Shown piece after piece: positions 36,052 through 44,803 of a stretch of 64,000 nucleotides of DNA. The stretch is from Streptomyces sp. HSG2 (GTDB lineage: Bacteria; Actinomycetota; Actinomycetes; Streptomycetales; Streptomycetaceae). The stretch covers positions 2,914,001 to 2,978,000 of the forward strand of contig NZ_CP066801.1 of assembly GCF_016598575.1 (NCBI RefSeq), in the 5' to 3' direction. The first letter of the stretch is position 1. Every line of letters starts with the position of its first letter. The notes beneath the pieces were generated by a model, which searched no databases, had not been told where the DNA came from, and saw only the letters and a list, made by a program, of their open reading frames with translations. The position numbers and the translations under genes were made by a program.

Positions 36052-36237
36052 TCACATGGCCGCGGCCATGGTGGCGTATCCCACTCCCACGCCCATGGCG
36101 GCGGCTCCGACGTACGCGGCCGCGAGGCCCACGGACACCGGGGTGGCGACGACCGGCTCGGCCGAGCCGGCGTAGGCCGCCGCCTCGCTCTCCTCCAGCG
36201 GAGCTGTCGGCAGGTTCTCGATCGGCAGGCTGCCCAT
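36052..36237 (-). CDS. Small hydrophobic peptide B (61 residues), paralogue of A
   Basis: ATG 36237 follows GGAGTAGGAAG. The layout matches peptide A: polar leader MGSLPIENLPTAPLEES, then EAAAYAGSAEP, then an apolar Ala/Gly/Val core (VVATPVSVGLAAAYVG, then AAAMGVGVGYATMAAAM). Glycines at GVGVGY resemble a GxxxG/glycine-zipper packing motif. There is no cysteine and no obvious cleavable signal. The gene is divergent from the SDR gene, with a 6-bp-arm inverted repeat (36291-36308) between. As the divergent peptide-SDR arrangement was duplicated as a unit, the two genes may be functionally linked; that is inference. Confidence 0.72.
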   Translation of the reverse strand: MGSLPIENLPTAPLEESEAAAYAGSAEPVVATPVSVGLAAAYVGAAAMGVGVGYATMAAAM

Positions 36238-36290
36238 GGCTTCCTACTCCGGGTAGAGATCAAGTGGAATATCAGGGTATGAGGTGTGAA

Positions 36291-36308
36291 GGCCGATGTA
36301 TGTCGGCC
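36291..36308. promoter_or_regulatory. Inverted repeat upstream of peptide B, conserved at peptide A
   Basis: GGCCGATGTATGTCGGCC has perfect 6-bp arms around TGTATG. The peptide A copy (35665-35678, CCGTTGTATGTCGG) keeps the core. Downstream on the minus strand both copies share CTTCA and a CAT-A-CCTG-TAT stretch resembling -10 sequence. It is a candidate operator controlling both peptides. Confidence 0.5.
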
Positions 36309-36348
36309 ATGGCGCCGAACTTCGTTGGGGTGGCGGGACCTTCCCGCG

Positions 36349-36364
36349 TCCCCCGATCGGGGGA
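36349..36364. repeat. 16-bp palindrome (copy 2)
   Basis: TCCCCCGATCGGGGGA is a perfect palindrome and the counterpart of the 26-bp palindrome at 35717-35742. It lies in the 321-bp gap between peptide B and the SDR gene; the remainder of that gap contains no gene. Confidence 0.8.
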
Positions 36365-36558
36365 GAGGCGCCGAGAGGGTGCCCTTGCCCGCTTCGAGCG
36401 GCGCGCGGGGTGTCGAGGCGGACGCGTGGTGCGGCGGGCTCCTGCCGGAGGTCGCCCCGTGACGTCGACCCGCGCCTTCCACATGCCGGGCGCGGCCGGT
36501 GTTCCTGGGGTGGGTGGAGGGGTGGCCGAGGGGCCGTCCCGGACGGAGGGCAGAGCGC

Positions 36559-37373
36559 ATGCGGACGGCACTGGTGACCGGCGCCTCGTCGGGAATCGGC
36601 AAGGAGACGGTGCTCAAGCTGTTGGAACGGGGCTGTGTCGTGTACGCCGCCGCCCGTCGGGTCGACCGCATGGCGGACCTGGCCGACCGGGGGCCGTCGT
36701 CCTCGGCATGGACATCACCCGCGACGAGGACATCGTGGCCGTCGTCGACCGGATCACCGCCGATCGCGGTGGCGTGGACGTGCTGGTCAACAACGCGGGG
36801 TTCGGACTCTACGGGGCGATCGGGGACACGACCGCCGACGACGCCCGGCACCAGTTCGAGGTCAACCTCTTCGGCCCGGCCCGGCCGACCCGGTCGGTGT
36901 TGCCGTACATGCGCGAACGGGGCTCCGGGCGGATCGTGAACGTGTCGTCGGTCGGCGGTCGGATGTACACGCCGCTCGGCGGCTGGTACCACGCGACCAA
37001 GTACGCGCTGGAGGGTTGGTCGGACTGCCTCCGGCTGGATTTGGCTCCCTTCGGCCTCGACGTCGTCGTCGAGCCGGGTCTGATCGAGACCGAGTTCGGC
37101 GACGTGATGGTGGAACTCCTGCTGGCTCGCTCCGGGTCGTCGGCGTACGCGGGCATGGCGCGGTGGGTGGCGGACGCCACTCGCCTCAACTACGAGCCCG
37201 GAAAAGGCAGTCCGGCCTCTGTCCCGGCCCAGGTGATCGTACGGGCTCTCGCGGCGCGTCGTCCCCGGACGCGGTACGCGGTGGGCAAGTACGCCCGAAC
37301 GCTGATCACCCTCCGGGGGTTGCTGAGCGACCGCGCCTTCGACCACGTCGTCACCGGCGCCGCGAGGTCGTAG
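36559..37373 (+). pseudogene. Short-chain dehydrogenase/reductase, interrupted by a -1 frameshift
   Basis: ATG 36559 begins MRTALVTGASSGIGKETVLK (TGxxxGIG cofactor site) and runs in frame to about 36690. The homologous continuation (VVLGMDITRDEDIVAVVDRI, NNAGFGLYGAIGDTT, SSVGGRMYTPLGGWYHATKY with the YxxxK catalytic pair, and a C-terminal helix region) is in the next frame to 37373. Adding one G to the G5 run at 36689-36693 restores a normal 271-residue classical SDR. The gene is therefore either a recent pseudogene, a slippage-controlled gene, or carries a sequencing error. It is divergent from peptide B. Confidence 0.85.
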
Positions 37374-37487
37374 GGCCTTGGTGGTGGCATCGGGCGCGAT
37401 CGCCGTGGGGCCGTCCGCCGGGGGCCGCGGGTGGTGGCCCCGTCGATGTGATCTCGGCCGGTCCGGCGGGCGGGGAAAATTTCCAAG

Positions 37488-37499
37488 CAAGCATGCTTG
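37488..37499. promoter_or_regulatory. Palindromic operator candidate for the acyl-CoA operon
   Basis: CAAGCATGCTTG is a perfect 12-bp palindrome within the AT-rich stretch GGAAAATTTCCAAGCAAGCA...TTGATTGTTTATTGG, 74 bp before the first gene of the acyl-CoA operon. This style of site is bound by TetR regulators of acyl-CoA metabolism. The TetR encoded at the operon end is the natural candidate. Confidence 0.55.
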
Positions 37500-37572
37500 A
37501 TTGTTTATTGGCCCGCTGCCATGCTCCTCTCCACGCCGCGTCGCACGCGGCCGTGTTCGAGGGGAGCGCTCC

Positions 37573-38367
37573 GTGTCCGACCCGAAGCCCGTGATCGACG
37601 ACCTGCGCGAGGAGAGCGAGGGCCTGGACGCGCTGGTCGCCCCGCTCGCCCCCGGCCGGTGGCGGCTGGACACCCCGGCCCCCGGCTGGACCGTGGCCCA
37701 CCAGATCGCCCACCTGGCGTGGACGGACCGCTGCGCGCTCTTGGCGGCGACCGATCCCGACGCCTTCCACGGGCTGGTCGCGCGGGCCATGGCCGCGCCC
37801 GACACCTTCGTGGACTCCGCCGCGGCGGAGGGAGCCGCGCTGCCCCCGGCCGAGCTGCTCGCGGGTTGGCGCTCCGGTCGCGCGGCCCTCGAGACCGCCC
37901 TGCTCGACGCGGGCTCCGAGGCGCGGATTCCCTGGTACGGGCCACCGATGTCGGCCACCTCCATGGCCACCGCGCGCCTCATGGAGACCTGGGCGCACGG
38001 CTTGGATGTGGCCGAGGCGTTGGGGGTGACCCGTACGCCCACGGACCGCCTGCGGCATGTCGCCCGGATCGGGGTCCGCGCCCGCGACTACGCCTTCGCC
38101 GCCCATGGGCTGAAGGCCCCCGAGGCGGAGATTCGAGTCGAACTGGTCTCTCCCGACGGGGAGTTGTGGGCCTACGGGCCCGAGGGTGCCGCGCAGCGCG
38201 TCGCCGGCACCGCGCTCGACTTCTGCCTGCTGGCCACTCGTCGGGCGCATCGGGCCGATCTGCGCCTCACGGCCGAAGGACCCGACGCCGAGCGCTGGTT
38301 GGACGTCGCCCAGGCGTTCGCCGGGCCCCCGGGTCCGGGCCGTGCGGCCAAGGGGGAAGCCGGGTGA
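37573..38367 (+). CDS. TIGR03084-type (MDMPI-like, DinB-fold) metal-binding protein
   Basis: This 264-residue protein starts at GTG 37573 after GAGGGGAG. The N-terminal DinB/mycothiol-dependent-isomerase-like domain has PGWTVAHQIAHLAWTDRCAL and, later, ETWAHGLDVAEALGVTRTPT, giving His residues in positions expected for a metal site. The C-terminal part (FAAHGLKAPEAEIRVELVSP) is the usual SCP2-like extension. Its GTGA stop overlaps the next start. It is the first gene of the acyl-CoA/AtuA operon. Homologues are annotated TIGR03084; the reaction is unknown. Confidence 0.85.
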   Translation: MSDPKPVIDDLREESEGLDALVAPLAPGRWRLDTPAPGWTVAHQIAHLAWTDRCALLAATDPDAFHGLVARAMAAPDTFVDSAAAEGAALPPAELLAGWRSGRAALETALLDAGSEARIPWYGPPMSATSMATARLMETWAHGLDVAEALGVTRTPTDRLRHVARIGVRARDYAFAAHGLKAPEAEIRVELVSPDGELWAYGPEGAAQRVAGTALDFCLLATRRAHRADLRLTAEGPDAERWLDVAQAFAGPPGPGRAAKGEAG

Positions 38368-40076
38368 GCGAGGGAGGCGCGACGGGTGTCGCCGGCGCCG
38401 GGCGCCCGCTCCGGGTGGGCAACGCCTCGGGGTTCTACGGCGACCGTTTCGACGCCATGCGCGAGATGCTGACCGGCGGCCCGCTGGACGTCCTCACCGG
38501 CGACTACCTGGCCGAGCTGACGATGCTGATCCTCGGACGCGACCGGCTCAAGGACCCCGCCGCCGGGTACGCGCGCACCTTCCTGCGCCAGTTGGAGGAG
38601 TGCCTGGGCCTCGCGCGCGACCGGGGCGTGCGGGTGGTCGCCAACGCGGGCGGGCTCAACCCCGCCGGACTCGCCGACGCCGTACGGGCCTTGGCGGAGC
38701 GCCTCGGCGTCCCGACCCGCGTCGCCCACGTCGAGGGCGACGATCTGCGGGAGCGGTACCCCGACAGCCTCGCCGCCCACGCCTACCTGGGCGGTTTCGG
38801 CATCGCGGCGTGCCTGGAGGCCGGCGCCGACGTTGTGGTCACGGGGAGGGTCACCGACGCGGCCCTGGTGACCGGGCCGGCCGCCGCGCACTTCGGCTGG
38901 ACGCCGAGCGACCACGACCGACTCGCCGGGGCGGTGGTCGCCGGGCACGTGCTGGAGTGCGGGGCCCAGGCCACCGGGGGCAATTACGCCTTCTTCGGCG
39001 AGGGGGACGTGCGGCGCCCCGGTTTCCCCGTCGCCGAGGTGTACGCCGACGGAAGCAGCGTCGTCGGCAAGCACGACGGCACCGGCGGCTTCGTCGACAT
39101 CGGTACCGTGACCGCCCAACTGCTCTACGAGACCGCCGGAGCGCGCTACGCCGGCCCCGACGTCACCGCTCGTCTCGACACCGTGCGCCTGGAGCGGGTC
39201 GGCGTCGACCGGGTCCGGATCAGCGGGGTGCGGGGCGAACCGCCGCCGCCCACGCTGAAGGTGGGGCGCAACCGTCTGGGCGGCTTCCGCAACGAGGTCG
39301 TCTTCGTGCTCACCGGCCTCGACATCGAGGCCAAGGCGGACCTGGTGAGACGGCAGATGACGCACGCGCTGGCCGAGTCGACGCCGGCGGACATCCGTTG
39401 GGAGCTGGCGCGCACCGACCACCCTGACGCGCCCACCCAGGAGACGGCCGGTGCCCTGCTCCGGTTGGTGGTCCGTGACGCCGAGGAGCGGGTCGTCGGC
39501 CGGGCGCCGGGGACGGCCGCGGTGGAGTTGGCGCTGTCGAGCTTTCCCGGCTTCCACGTCCTGGCTCCGCCCGGGAAGGGAACCCCGTACGGGGTCTTCG
39601 AGGCCGACCACGTGCCCCAGGAGTCCGTCGAGCAGGTGGCGGTCCTGCCCGACGGCACCCGGATCACGGTGCCCGCGCCCGGCGGGACCGCCGCGCTCCA
39701 GGACGTGCCCGAGCCGCCGCTCCCCGAGCCGCCCCCGCCGGGACCGAGGCGGCGGGCGCCCCTCGGCCTGGTCGCGGGGGCCCGCAGCGGGGACAAGGGG
39801 CCGGACGCCAACGTGGGGGTCTGGGCCCGCACGGACCCGGCCTGGCGGTGGTTGGCGCACACGCTGACCGTCGACCGCTTCCGGACGCTGCTCCCCGAGA
39901 CCGAGGGGCTGCGCGTCGTCCGGCACGTCCTGCCCCGTCTGCGCGCGCTGAACTTCGTCGTCGAGGGGCTCCTCGGCGAGGGCGTCGCCTCGCGGGCTCG
40001 CTTCGACCCGCAGGCCAAGGCGCTCGGTGAGTGGCTGCGCTCCCGTCACCTGGACATCCCGGAGGACCTGCTGTGA
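38364..40076 (+). CDS. AtuA-family protein (acyclic terpene utilisation-like)
   Basis: This 570-residue protein starts at GTG 38364, overlapping the previous stop (GTGA). The N-terminal DUF1446/AtuA domain reads PLRVGNASGFYGDRFDAMRE and GPLDVLTGDYLAELTMLILG, with VVANAGGLNPAGLADAVRAL and DVVVTGRVTDAALVTGPAAA later. The C-terminal AtuA-associated domain carries ARSGDKGPDANVGVWAR. In Pseudomonas AtuA belongs to the citronellol/geraniol pathway; in actinomycetes it often accompanies acyl-CoA carboxylases. The reaction is not established. It overlaps the next gene by GTGA. Confidence 0.88.
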   Translation: MSEGGATGVAGAGRPLRVGNASGFYGDRFDAMREMLTGGPLDVLTGDYLAELTMLILGRDRLKDPAAGYARTFLRQLEECLGLARDRGVRVVANAGGLNPAGLADAVRALAERLGVPTRVAHVEGDDLRERYPDSLAAHAYLGGFGIAACLEAGADVVVTGRVTDAALVTGPAAAHFGWTPSDHDRLAGAVVAGHVLECGAQATGGNYAFFGEGDVRRPGFPVAEVYADGSSVVGKHDGTGGFVDIGTVTAQLLYETAGARYAGPDVTARLDTVRLERVGVDRVRISGVRGEPPPPTLKVGRNRLGGFRNEVVFVLTGLDIEAKADLVRRQMTHALAESTPADIRWELARTDHPDAPTQETAGALLRLVVRDAEERVVGRAPGTAAVELALSSFPGFHVLAPPGKGTPYGVFEADHVPQESVEQVAVLPDGTRITVPAPGGTAALQDVPEPPLPEPPPPGPRRRAPLGLVAGARSGDKGPDANVGVWARTDPAWRWLAHTLTVDRFRTLLPETEGLRVVRHVLPRLRALNFVVEGLLGEGVASRARFDPQAKALGEWLRSRHLDIPEDLL

Positions 40077-41671
40077 CCGTCCTGTCCTCGACTCTGAGAA
40101 CGACGGAGCCCGAGTACCGGGCCAACCGCGAGGCCATGCTGGCGCGGCTCGACGCGCTGGCCGCCGAGCACGCCAAGGCGCTGGCGGGCGGCGGCGAGAA
40201 GTACGTTCGACGGCACCGGGAGCGGGACAAGCTGCCGGTCCGAGAGAGGGTCGAGGCGCTTCTCGACCCGGACACCCCCTTCCTTGAGCTGTCACCCCTG
40301 GCCGCGTGGGGAAGCGACTACCCGGTCGGCGCCTCCCTCGTGACCGGCATCGGAGTGGTGTCCGGAGTCGAGTGCCTGATCACCGCGAACGACCCGACCG
40401 TGCGCGGCGGTGCCAGCAACCCGTGGTCGCTGCGGAAGGCGCTGCGGGCCCACGAGATCGCGGCGGCCAACCGGCTGCCCCTGGTCAGCCTCGTGGAGTC
40501 GGGCGGCGCCGACCTGCCGTCCCAGAAGGAGATCTTCATCCCCGGCGGCGGCGTCTTCCGCGACCTGACCAGGCTCTCGGCGGCGGGCATACCGACCGTG
40601 GCCGTGGTCTTCGGCAACTCCACCGCCGGGGGCGCCTACGTCCCCGGGATGTCGGACCACGTGATCATGGTGGAGGGGCGGGCCAAGGTGTTCCTCGGCG
40701 GCCCCCCGTTGGTGAAGATGGCCACCGGCGAGGAGAGCGACGACGAGTCGCTCGGCGGCGCGGCCATGCACGCCCGCACCTCGGGCCTGGCCGACCACCT
40801 CGCCGTCGACGAGTGGGACGCGCTGCGCCGGGCACGGCGTGTGGTCGCGCGCCTCGGCCATCGCAAGGCCCACCCGGACCCGCCGCCCGCCGAGCCTCCG
40901 AAGTACGACCCGGAGGAGCTGTTGGGGATCGTGCCGGAGGACCTGCGGACGCCCTTCGACCCGCGCGAGGTGATCGCCCGGCTCGTCGACGCCTCCGACT
41001 TCGACGAGTTCAAGCCGCTGTACGGGTCGAGCCTGACGACCGGTTGGGCGAGCCTGCACGGGTACCCGCTCGGCGTCCTCGCCAACGCGCGAGGGGTGTT
41101 GTTCGGCGAGGAGTCGCAGAAGGCCGCGCAGTTCATCCAGCTCGCCAACCAGCGGGACATCCCGCTGCTCTTCCTGCACAACACCACCGGCTACATGGTG
41201 GGCAAGGAGTACGAGCAGAGCGGCATCGTCAAGCACGGCGCCATGATGATCAACGCAGTCGCCAACTCGCGCGTCCCACACCTGTCCGTCCTCGTGGGCG
41301 CCTCCTACGGCGCGGGGCACTACGGCATGTGCGGGCGGGCCTTCGAACCGCGCTTCCTGTTCGCGTGGCCCAGCGCCAAGTCGGCCGTCATGGGGCCGCA
41401 GCAACTGGCCGGTGTGTTGTCGATCGTCGCCCGCCAGTCCGCCGCCGCGAAGGGCCGGCCCTACGACGAGGAGGGCGACGCGGCGCTGCGCGCCATGGTG
41501 GAGCAGCAGATCGAGTCCGAGTCGCTGCCGATGTTCCTCTCGGGCCGGCTCTACGACGACGGCGTCATCGACCCCCGCGACACCCGCACCGTGCTCGGTC
41601 TCTGCCTGTCCGCGATCCACACCGCGCCCTACGAGGGGGCCCGGGGCGGTTTCGGCGTCTTCCGGATGTGA
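40073..41671 (+). CDS. Acyl-CoA carboxylase carboxyltransferase (beta) subunit
   Basis: This 532-residue carboxyltransferase starts at GTG 40073 (GTGA overlap). It has the two crotonase-fold halves: GVECLITANDPTVRGGASNP, then GNSTAGGAYVPGMSDHVIMV, and GASYGAGHYGMCGRAFEPRF plus AWPSAKSAVMGPQQLAGVLS. These match methylcrotonyl-CoA/geranyl-CoA carboxylase beta rather than propionyl-CoA carboxylase, though specificity cannot be fixed by eye. With the next gene it makes a two-subunit biotin-dependent carboxylase. Context points to leucine, isovalerate or terpenoid acyl-CoA degradation. Confidence 0.92.
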   Translation: MTVLSSTLRTTEPEYRANREAMLARLDALAAEHAKALAGGGEKYVRRHRERDKLPVRERVEALLDPDTPFLELSPLAAWGSDYPVGASLVTGIGVVSGVECLITANDPTVRGGASNPWSLRKALRAHEIAAANRLPLVSLVESGGADLPSQKEIFIPGGGVFRDLTRLSAAGIPTVAVVFGNSTAGGAYVPGMSDHVIMVEGRAKVFLGGPPLVKMATGEESDDESLGGAAMHARTSGLADHLAVDEWDALRRARRVVARLGHRKAHPDPPPAEPPKYDPEELLGIVPEDLRTPFDPREVIARLVDASDFDEFKPLYGSSLTTGWASLHGYPLGVLANARGVLFGEESQKAAQFIQLANQRDIPLLFLHNTTGYMVGKEYEQSGIVKHGAMMINAVANSRVPHLSVLVGASYGAGHYGMCGRAFEPRFLFAWPSAKSAVMGPQQLAGVLSIVARQSAAAKGRPYDEEGDAALRAMVEQQIESESLPMFLSGRLYDDGVIDPRDTRTVLGLCLSAIHTAPYEGARGGFGVFRM

Positions 41672-41678
41672 GGGAACA

Positions 41679-43520
41679 GTGATTGCTTCCGTTCTGGTCG
41701 CCAACCGCGGCGAGATCGCCTGCCGGATCTTCCGCACCTGCCGGGAGTCGGGCATCCGCACCGTCGCCGTCTTCTCCGACGCCGACGAGGACGCCCTGCA
41801 CACCCGATTGGCCGACGCCGCCGTGCGGCTGCCCGGGGCGACGCCCGCCGAGACGTACCTGCGCGGTGACGCCGTCGTGCGCGCAGCACTGGCCGCCGGG
41901 GCGGACGCGGTCCACCCGGGCTACGGCTTCCTCGCCGAGAACGCCGACTTCGCCCGGGCCGTCCTCGACGCCGGGCTGGTCTGGGTCGGGCCGGCGCCCG
42001 AGGCGATCGAGGTCATGGCCTCCAAGACCCGGGCCAAGCGGCTGATGGGCGTCGCCTCGCCGACGCGGGTCACCGAGGCCGACCTGCCGGTGCTGGTGAA
42101 GGCCGCGGCGGGGGGCGGCGGACGCGGCATGCGCGTCGTGCGCGACCTGGCCGACCTCGACGCGAAACTGGCCGCCGCCCGCGCCGAGGCCGCCCGCGCC
42201 TTCGGCGACGGCGAGGTGTTCGTCGAGCCCTACCTGGAGCACGGACGCCACGTCGAGGTGCAGATCCTCGCCGACACGCACGGCACGGTCTGGACGCTGG
42301 GCACCCGCGACTGCTCGGCGCAACGCCGCCACCAGAAGGTGATCGAGGAGGCCCCCGCGCCGGGGCTGGCACCGGAGCTGGTCGAGGAGACGCGCGCCGC
42401 CGCCGTCCGCGTCGCCCGCGCCGTCGACTATGTGGGCGCCGGGACGGTCGAATTCCTCGTCGCCGACGGCAGGGCGCACTTCCTGGAGATGAACACCCGT
42501 CTCCAGGTGGAACACCCCGTCACCGAGGCTGTCTTCGGCGTCGACCTCGTCGCCCTCCAACTCCGGGTCGCCGAGGGCGAGCCCCTGCCCGCCGAGCCGC
42601 CCCCCGCCCGGGGGCACGCAGTCGAGGCACGCCTGTACGCCGAGGACCCGGCCGCCGACTGGGCGCCGCAGACCGGCCGACTCCACCGACTCGCCTTCCC
42701 CGACGGAGTCCGGCTGGACACCGGCTACGCGGACGGCGACAGCGTCGGAGTCCACTACGACCCGCTCATCGCCAAGGTCGTCGCCCACGCCCCCACCCGG
42801 GCCGAGGCGATCCGGCGTCTGGCGGGTGCCCTGGAGCGTGCCGCCGTGCACGGTCCGGTCACCAACCGAGACCTCCTCGTGCGTGCCCTGCGCCACGAGG
42901 AGTTCACCGCCGGGCGGATGGACACCGGCTTCCTGACCCGTCACCTGCCCGACCTGGCCCGCCCGGTCGAGGAGCCCCACGCCCCGCTGGTCGCGGCCCT
43001 GGCCGACTCCGTCGGCCGTTCCCGATTCGGCGGCTGGCGCAACCTGCCGTCCGCGCCGCGGACCAAGCGCTACGCCGTCGCCGGCCGAGAGGTGGAGGCC
43101 CGCTACCGGTACACCCGGGCGGGGTACGAGGCCGACGGTGTGGAGGTGGTGCGCGTCGCTTCCGACCTGGTCGTGCTGGACGTCGACGGGGTGCGGCGCC
43201 GGTTCGAGGTGACGGTTCACGGGGACCAGGTCTTCGTCGACCGCACCCGCCTGACCGCCCTTCCCCGCTTCCCCGAGGCCGTCACCCGGCACGCCCCGGG
43301 CTCTCTGCTCGCCCCCATGCCGGGCACCGTCGTCCGGGTCGCCGAGGGCCTCGCCGCCGGCACCCCCGTCCGGGAAGGGCAACCGCTGCTCTGGCTGGAG
43401 GCGATGAAGATGGAGCACAGGATCACCGCCCCGGTCACGGGCACCCTGACCGCCCTGCACGTGGAGCCCGGGCAACAGGTCGAGCCGGGCACCCCGCTGG
43501 TGGTGGTGCGCGAGAGCTGA
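41679..43520 (+). CDS. Acyl-CoA carboxylase biotin carboxylase/carrier (alpha) subunit
   Basis: This 613-residue alpha chain starts at GTG 41679, 7 bp after the beta stop. The N-terminal biotin carboxylase domain has VLVANRGEIACRIFRTCRE, AVHPGYGFLAENADFA, VKAAAGGGGRGMRVVRDL (ATP loop), CSAQRRHQKVIEEAPAP and FLEMNTRLQVEHPVTEAVFG. The C-terminus carries the biotinyl domain with EAMKMEH, where Lys is biotinylated. The region between is the BT interaction domain. The length is short but within the range of actinobacterial alpha chains. Confidence 0.94.
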   Translation: MIASVLVANRGEIACRIFRTCRESGIRTVAVFSDADEDALHTRLADAAVRLPGATPAETYLRGDAVVRAALAAGADAVHPGYGFLAENADFARAVLDAGLVWVGPAPEAIEVMASKTRAKRLMGVASPTRVTEADLPVLVKAAAGGGGRGMRVVRDLADLDAKLAAARAEAARAFGDGEVFVEPYLEHGRHVEVQILADTHGTVWTLGTRDCSAQRRHQKVIEEAPAPGLAPELVEETRAAAVRVARAVDYVGAGTVEFLVADGRAHFLEMNTRLQVEHPVTEAVFGVDLVALQLRVAEGEPLPAEPPPARGHAVEARLYAEDPAADWAPQTGRLHRLAFPDGVRLDTGYADGDSVGVHYDPLIAKVVAHAPTRAEAIRRLAGALERAAVHGPVTNRDLLVRALRHEEFTAGRMDTGFLTRHLPDLARPVEEPHAPLVAALADSVGRSRFGGWRNLPSAPRTKRYAVAGREVEARYRYTRAGYEADGVEVVRVASDLVVLDVDGVRRRFEVTVHGDQVFVDRTRLTALPRFPEAVTRHAPGSLLAPMPGTVVRVAEGLAAGTPVREGQPLLWLEAMKMEHRITAPVTGTLTALHVEPGQQVEPGTPLVVVRES

Positions 43521-43604
43521 AGGCAGGTCCGGCCCGGGCGGTACGCCCCGGCCGCGCGGGAAGCGCGAGCGATCACCAGGAACCGCAGCCGAAGGAGAGA
43601 TCCG

Positions 43605-44765
43605 ATGACCGCCCTCATCGAGACCGACGAGCAACACGCCCTGCGCACCGCCGTCGCGGCCCTCGGGAAGCGCTACGGCCGGGACTACTTCACCAAGACC
43701 GTGGAGGAGGACCGCTCGGCGACCGAACTGTGGTCCGAGGCGGCCAAACTCGGCTACCTCGGCGTCAACCTCCCCGAGGAGTACGGGGGAGGCGGCGCCG
43801 GCATATACGAACTCTCAGTGGTCCTGGAGGAATTGGGCACCGCCGGATCACCACTGCTGATGCTCGTGGTCTCCCCGGCGATCTGCGGGACCGTCATCGC
43901 CCGCTTCGGCACCGAGGAGCAGAAGCGGACCTGGTTGCCGGCGCTGGCCGACGGCTCCCGCACCATGGCCTTCGGCATCACCGAACCGGACGCCGGCTCC
44001 AACAGCCACCGCATCACCACCACGGCCCGCAGGGACGGCTCCGACTGGATTCTCACCGGCCGCAAGGTCTTCGTCTCCGGGGTGGACCTCGCCGACGCCA
44101 CGCTGATCGTCGGCCGCACCGAGGACGCCCGCACCGGCAAGCTCAAGCCCTGCCTCTTCATCGTGGACCGTGACGCCCCCGGCTTCGAGCACCACGCCAT
44201 CGACATGGAACTCAAGGCCGCAGAGAAGCAGTTCGAGCTGACCCTCGACGACGTGCGACTGCCGGCGAACGCGTTGGTCGGAGACGAGGACGCCGGACTG
44301 CTCCAACTCTTCGCCGGGCTCAACCCCGAGCGGATCATGATCGCCGCCTTCGCCATCGGCATGGGACGCCACGCTCTCGCCAAGGCCGTGGAGTACGCCC
44401 GTGAGCGCACCGTCTGGAAGACCCCCATCGGCGCCCACCAGGCCGTCGCACACCCTCTCGCCCAGGCCCACATCGACCTGGAACTGGCCCGGCTGATGAT
44501 GCAGAAGGCGGCACGCGTCTACGACGCCGGAGACGACGCGGGCGCGGGCGAGGCCGCCAACATGGCCAAGTACGCCGCCGGCGAGGCCTGCGTGCGCGCC
44601 GTCGACCAGGCCGTGCACACCCTCGGCGGCAACGGCCTGACCCGCGAGTTCGGCCTCGCCTCGATGATCACCGCCTCCCGCGCCTCCCGGATCGCCCCGG
44701 TGAGCCGCGAGATGATCCTCAACTACGTGTGCCACCAGACCCTCGGCCTGCCGAAGTCGTACTGA
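43605..44765 (+). CDS. Acyl-CoA dehydrogenase
   Basis: This 386-residue flavoenzyme starts at ATG 43605 after GAAGGAGAG. It has the FAD-binding MAFGITEPDAGSNSH and WILTGRKVFVSG, with the mid-domain VGRTEDARTGKLKPCLFIVD, and the C-terminal AVDQAVHTLGGNGLTREFGL helix. It introduces the alpha,beta double bond in an acyl-CoA in the cytoplasm. Substrate chain is not deducible; in context it is probably a branched or isoprenoid-derived acyl-CoA. An 84-bp gap before it may hold an internal promoter. Confidence 0.94.
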   Translation: MTALIETDEQHALRTAVAALGKRYGRDYFTKTVEEDRSATELWSEAAKLGYLGVNLPEEYGGGGAGIYELSVVLEELGTAGSPLLMLVVSPAICGTVIARFGTEEQKRTWLPALADGSRTMAFGITEPDAGSNSHRITTTARRDGSDWILTGRKVFVSGVDLADATLIVGRTEDARTGKLKPCLFIVDRDAPGFEHHAIDMELKAAEKQFELTLDDVRLPANALVGDEDAGLLQLFAGLNPERIMIAAFAIGMGRHALAKAVEYARERTVWKTPIGAHQAVAHPLAQAHIDLELARLMMQKAARVYDAGDDAGAGEAANMAKYAAGEACVRAVDQAVHTLGGNGLTREFGLASMITASRASRIAPVSREMILNYVCHQTLGLPKSY

Positions 44766-44803
44766 CCACCGAGGAACGGGCGTCCAGGAGACGAGGAGGA
44801 ACC

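Noticed and set aside
35668..36577. Plus-strand frames starting MYVG in both halves of the duplicated region
   Set aside because: Similarity between them follows from the DNA duplication; composition is Arg/Gly/Pro shadow and no ribosome site precedes them.
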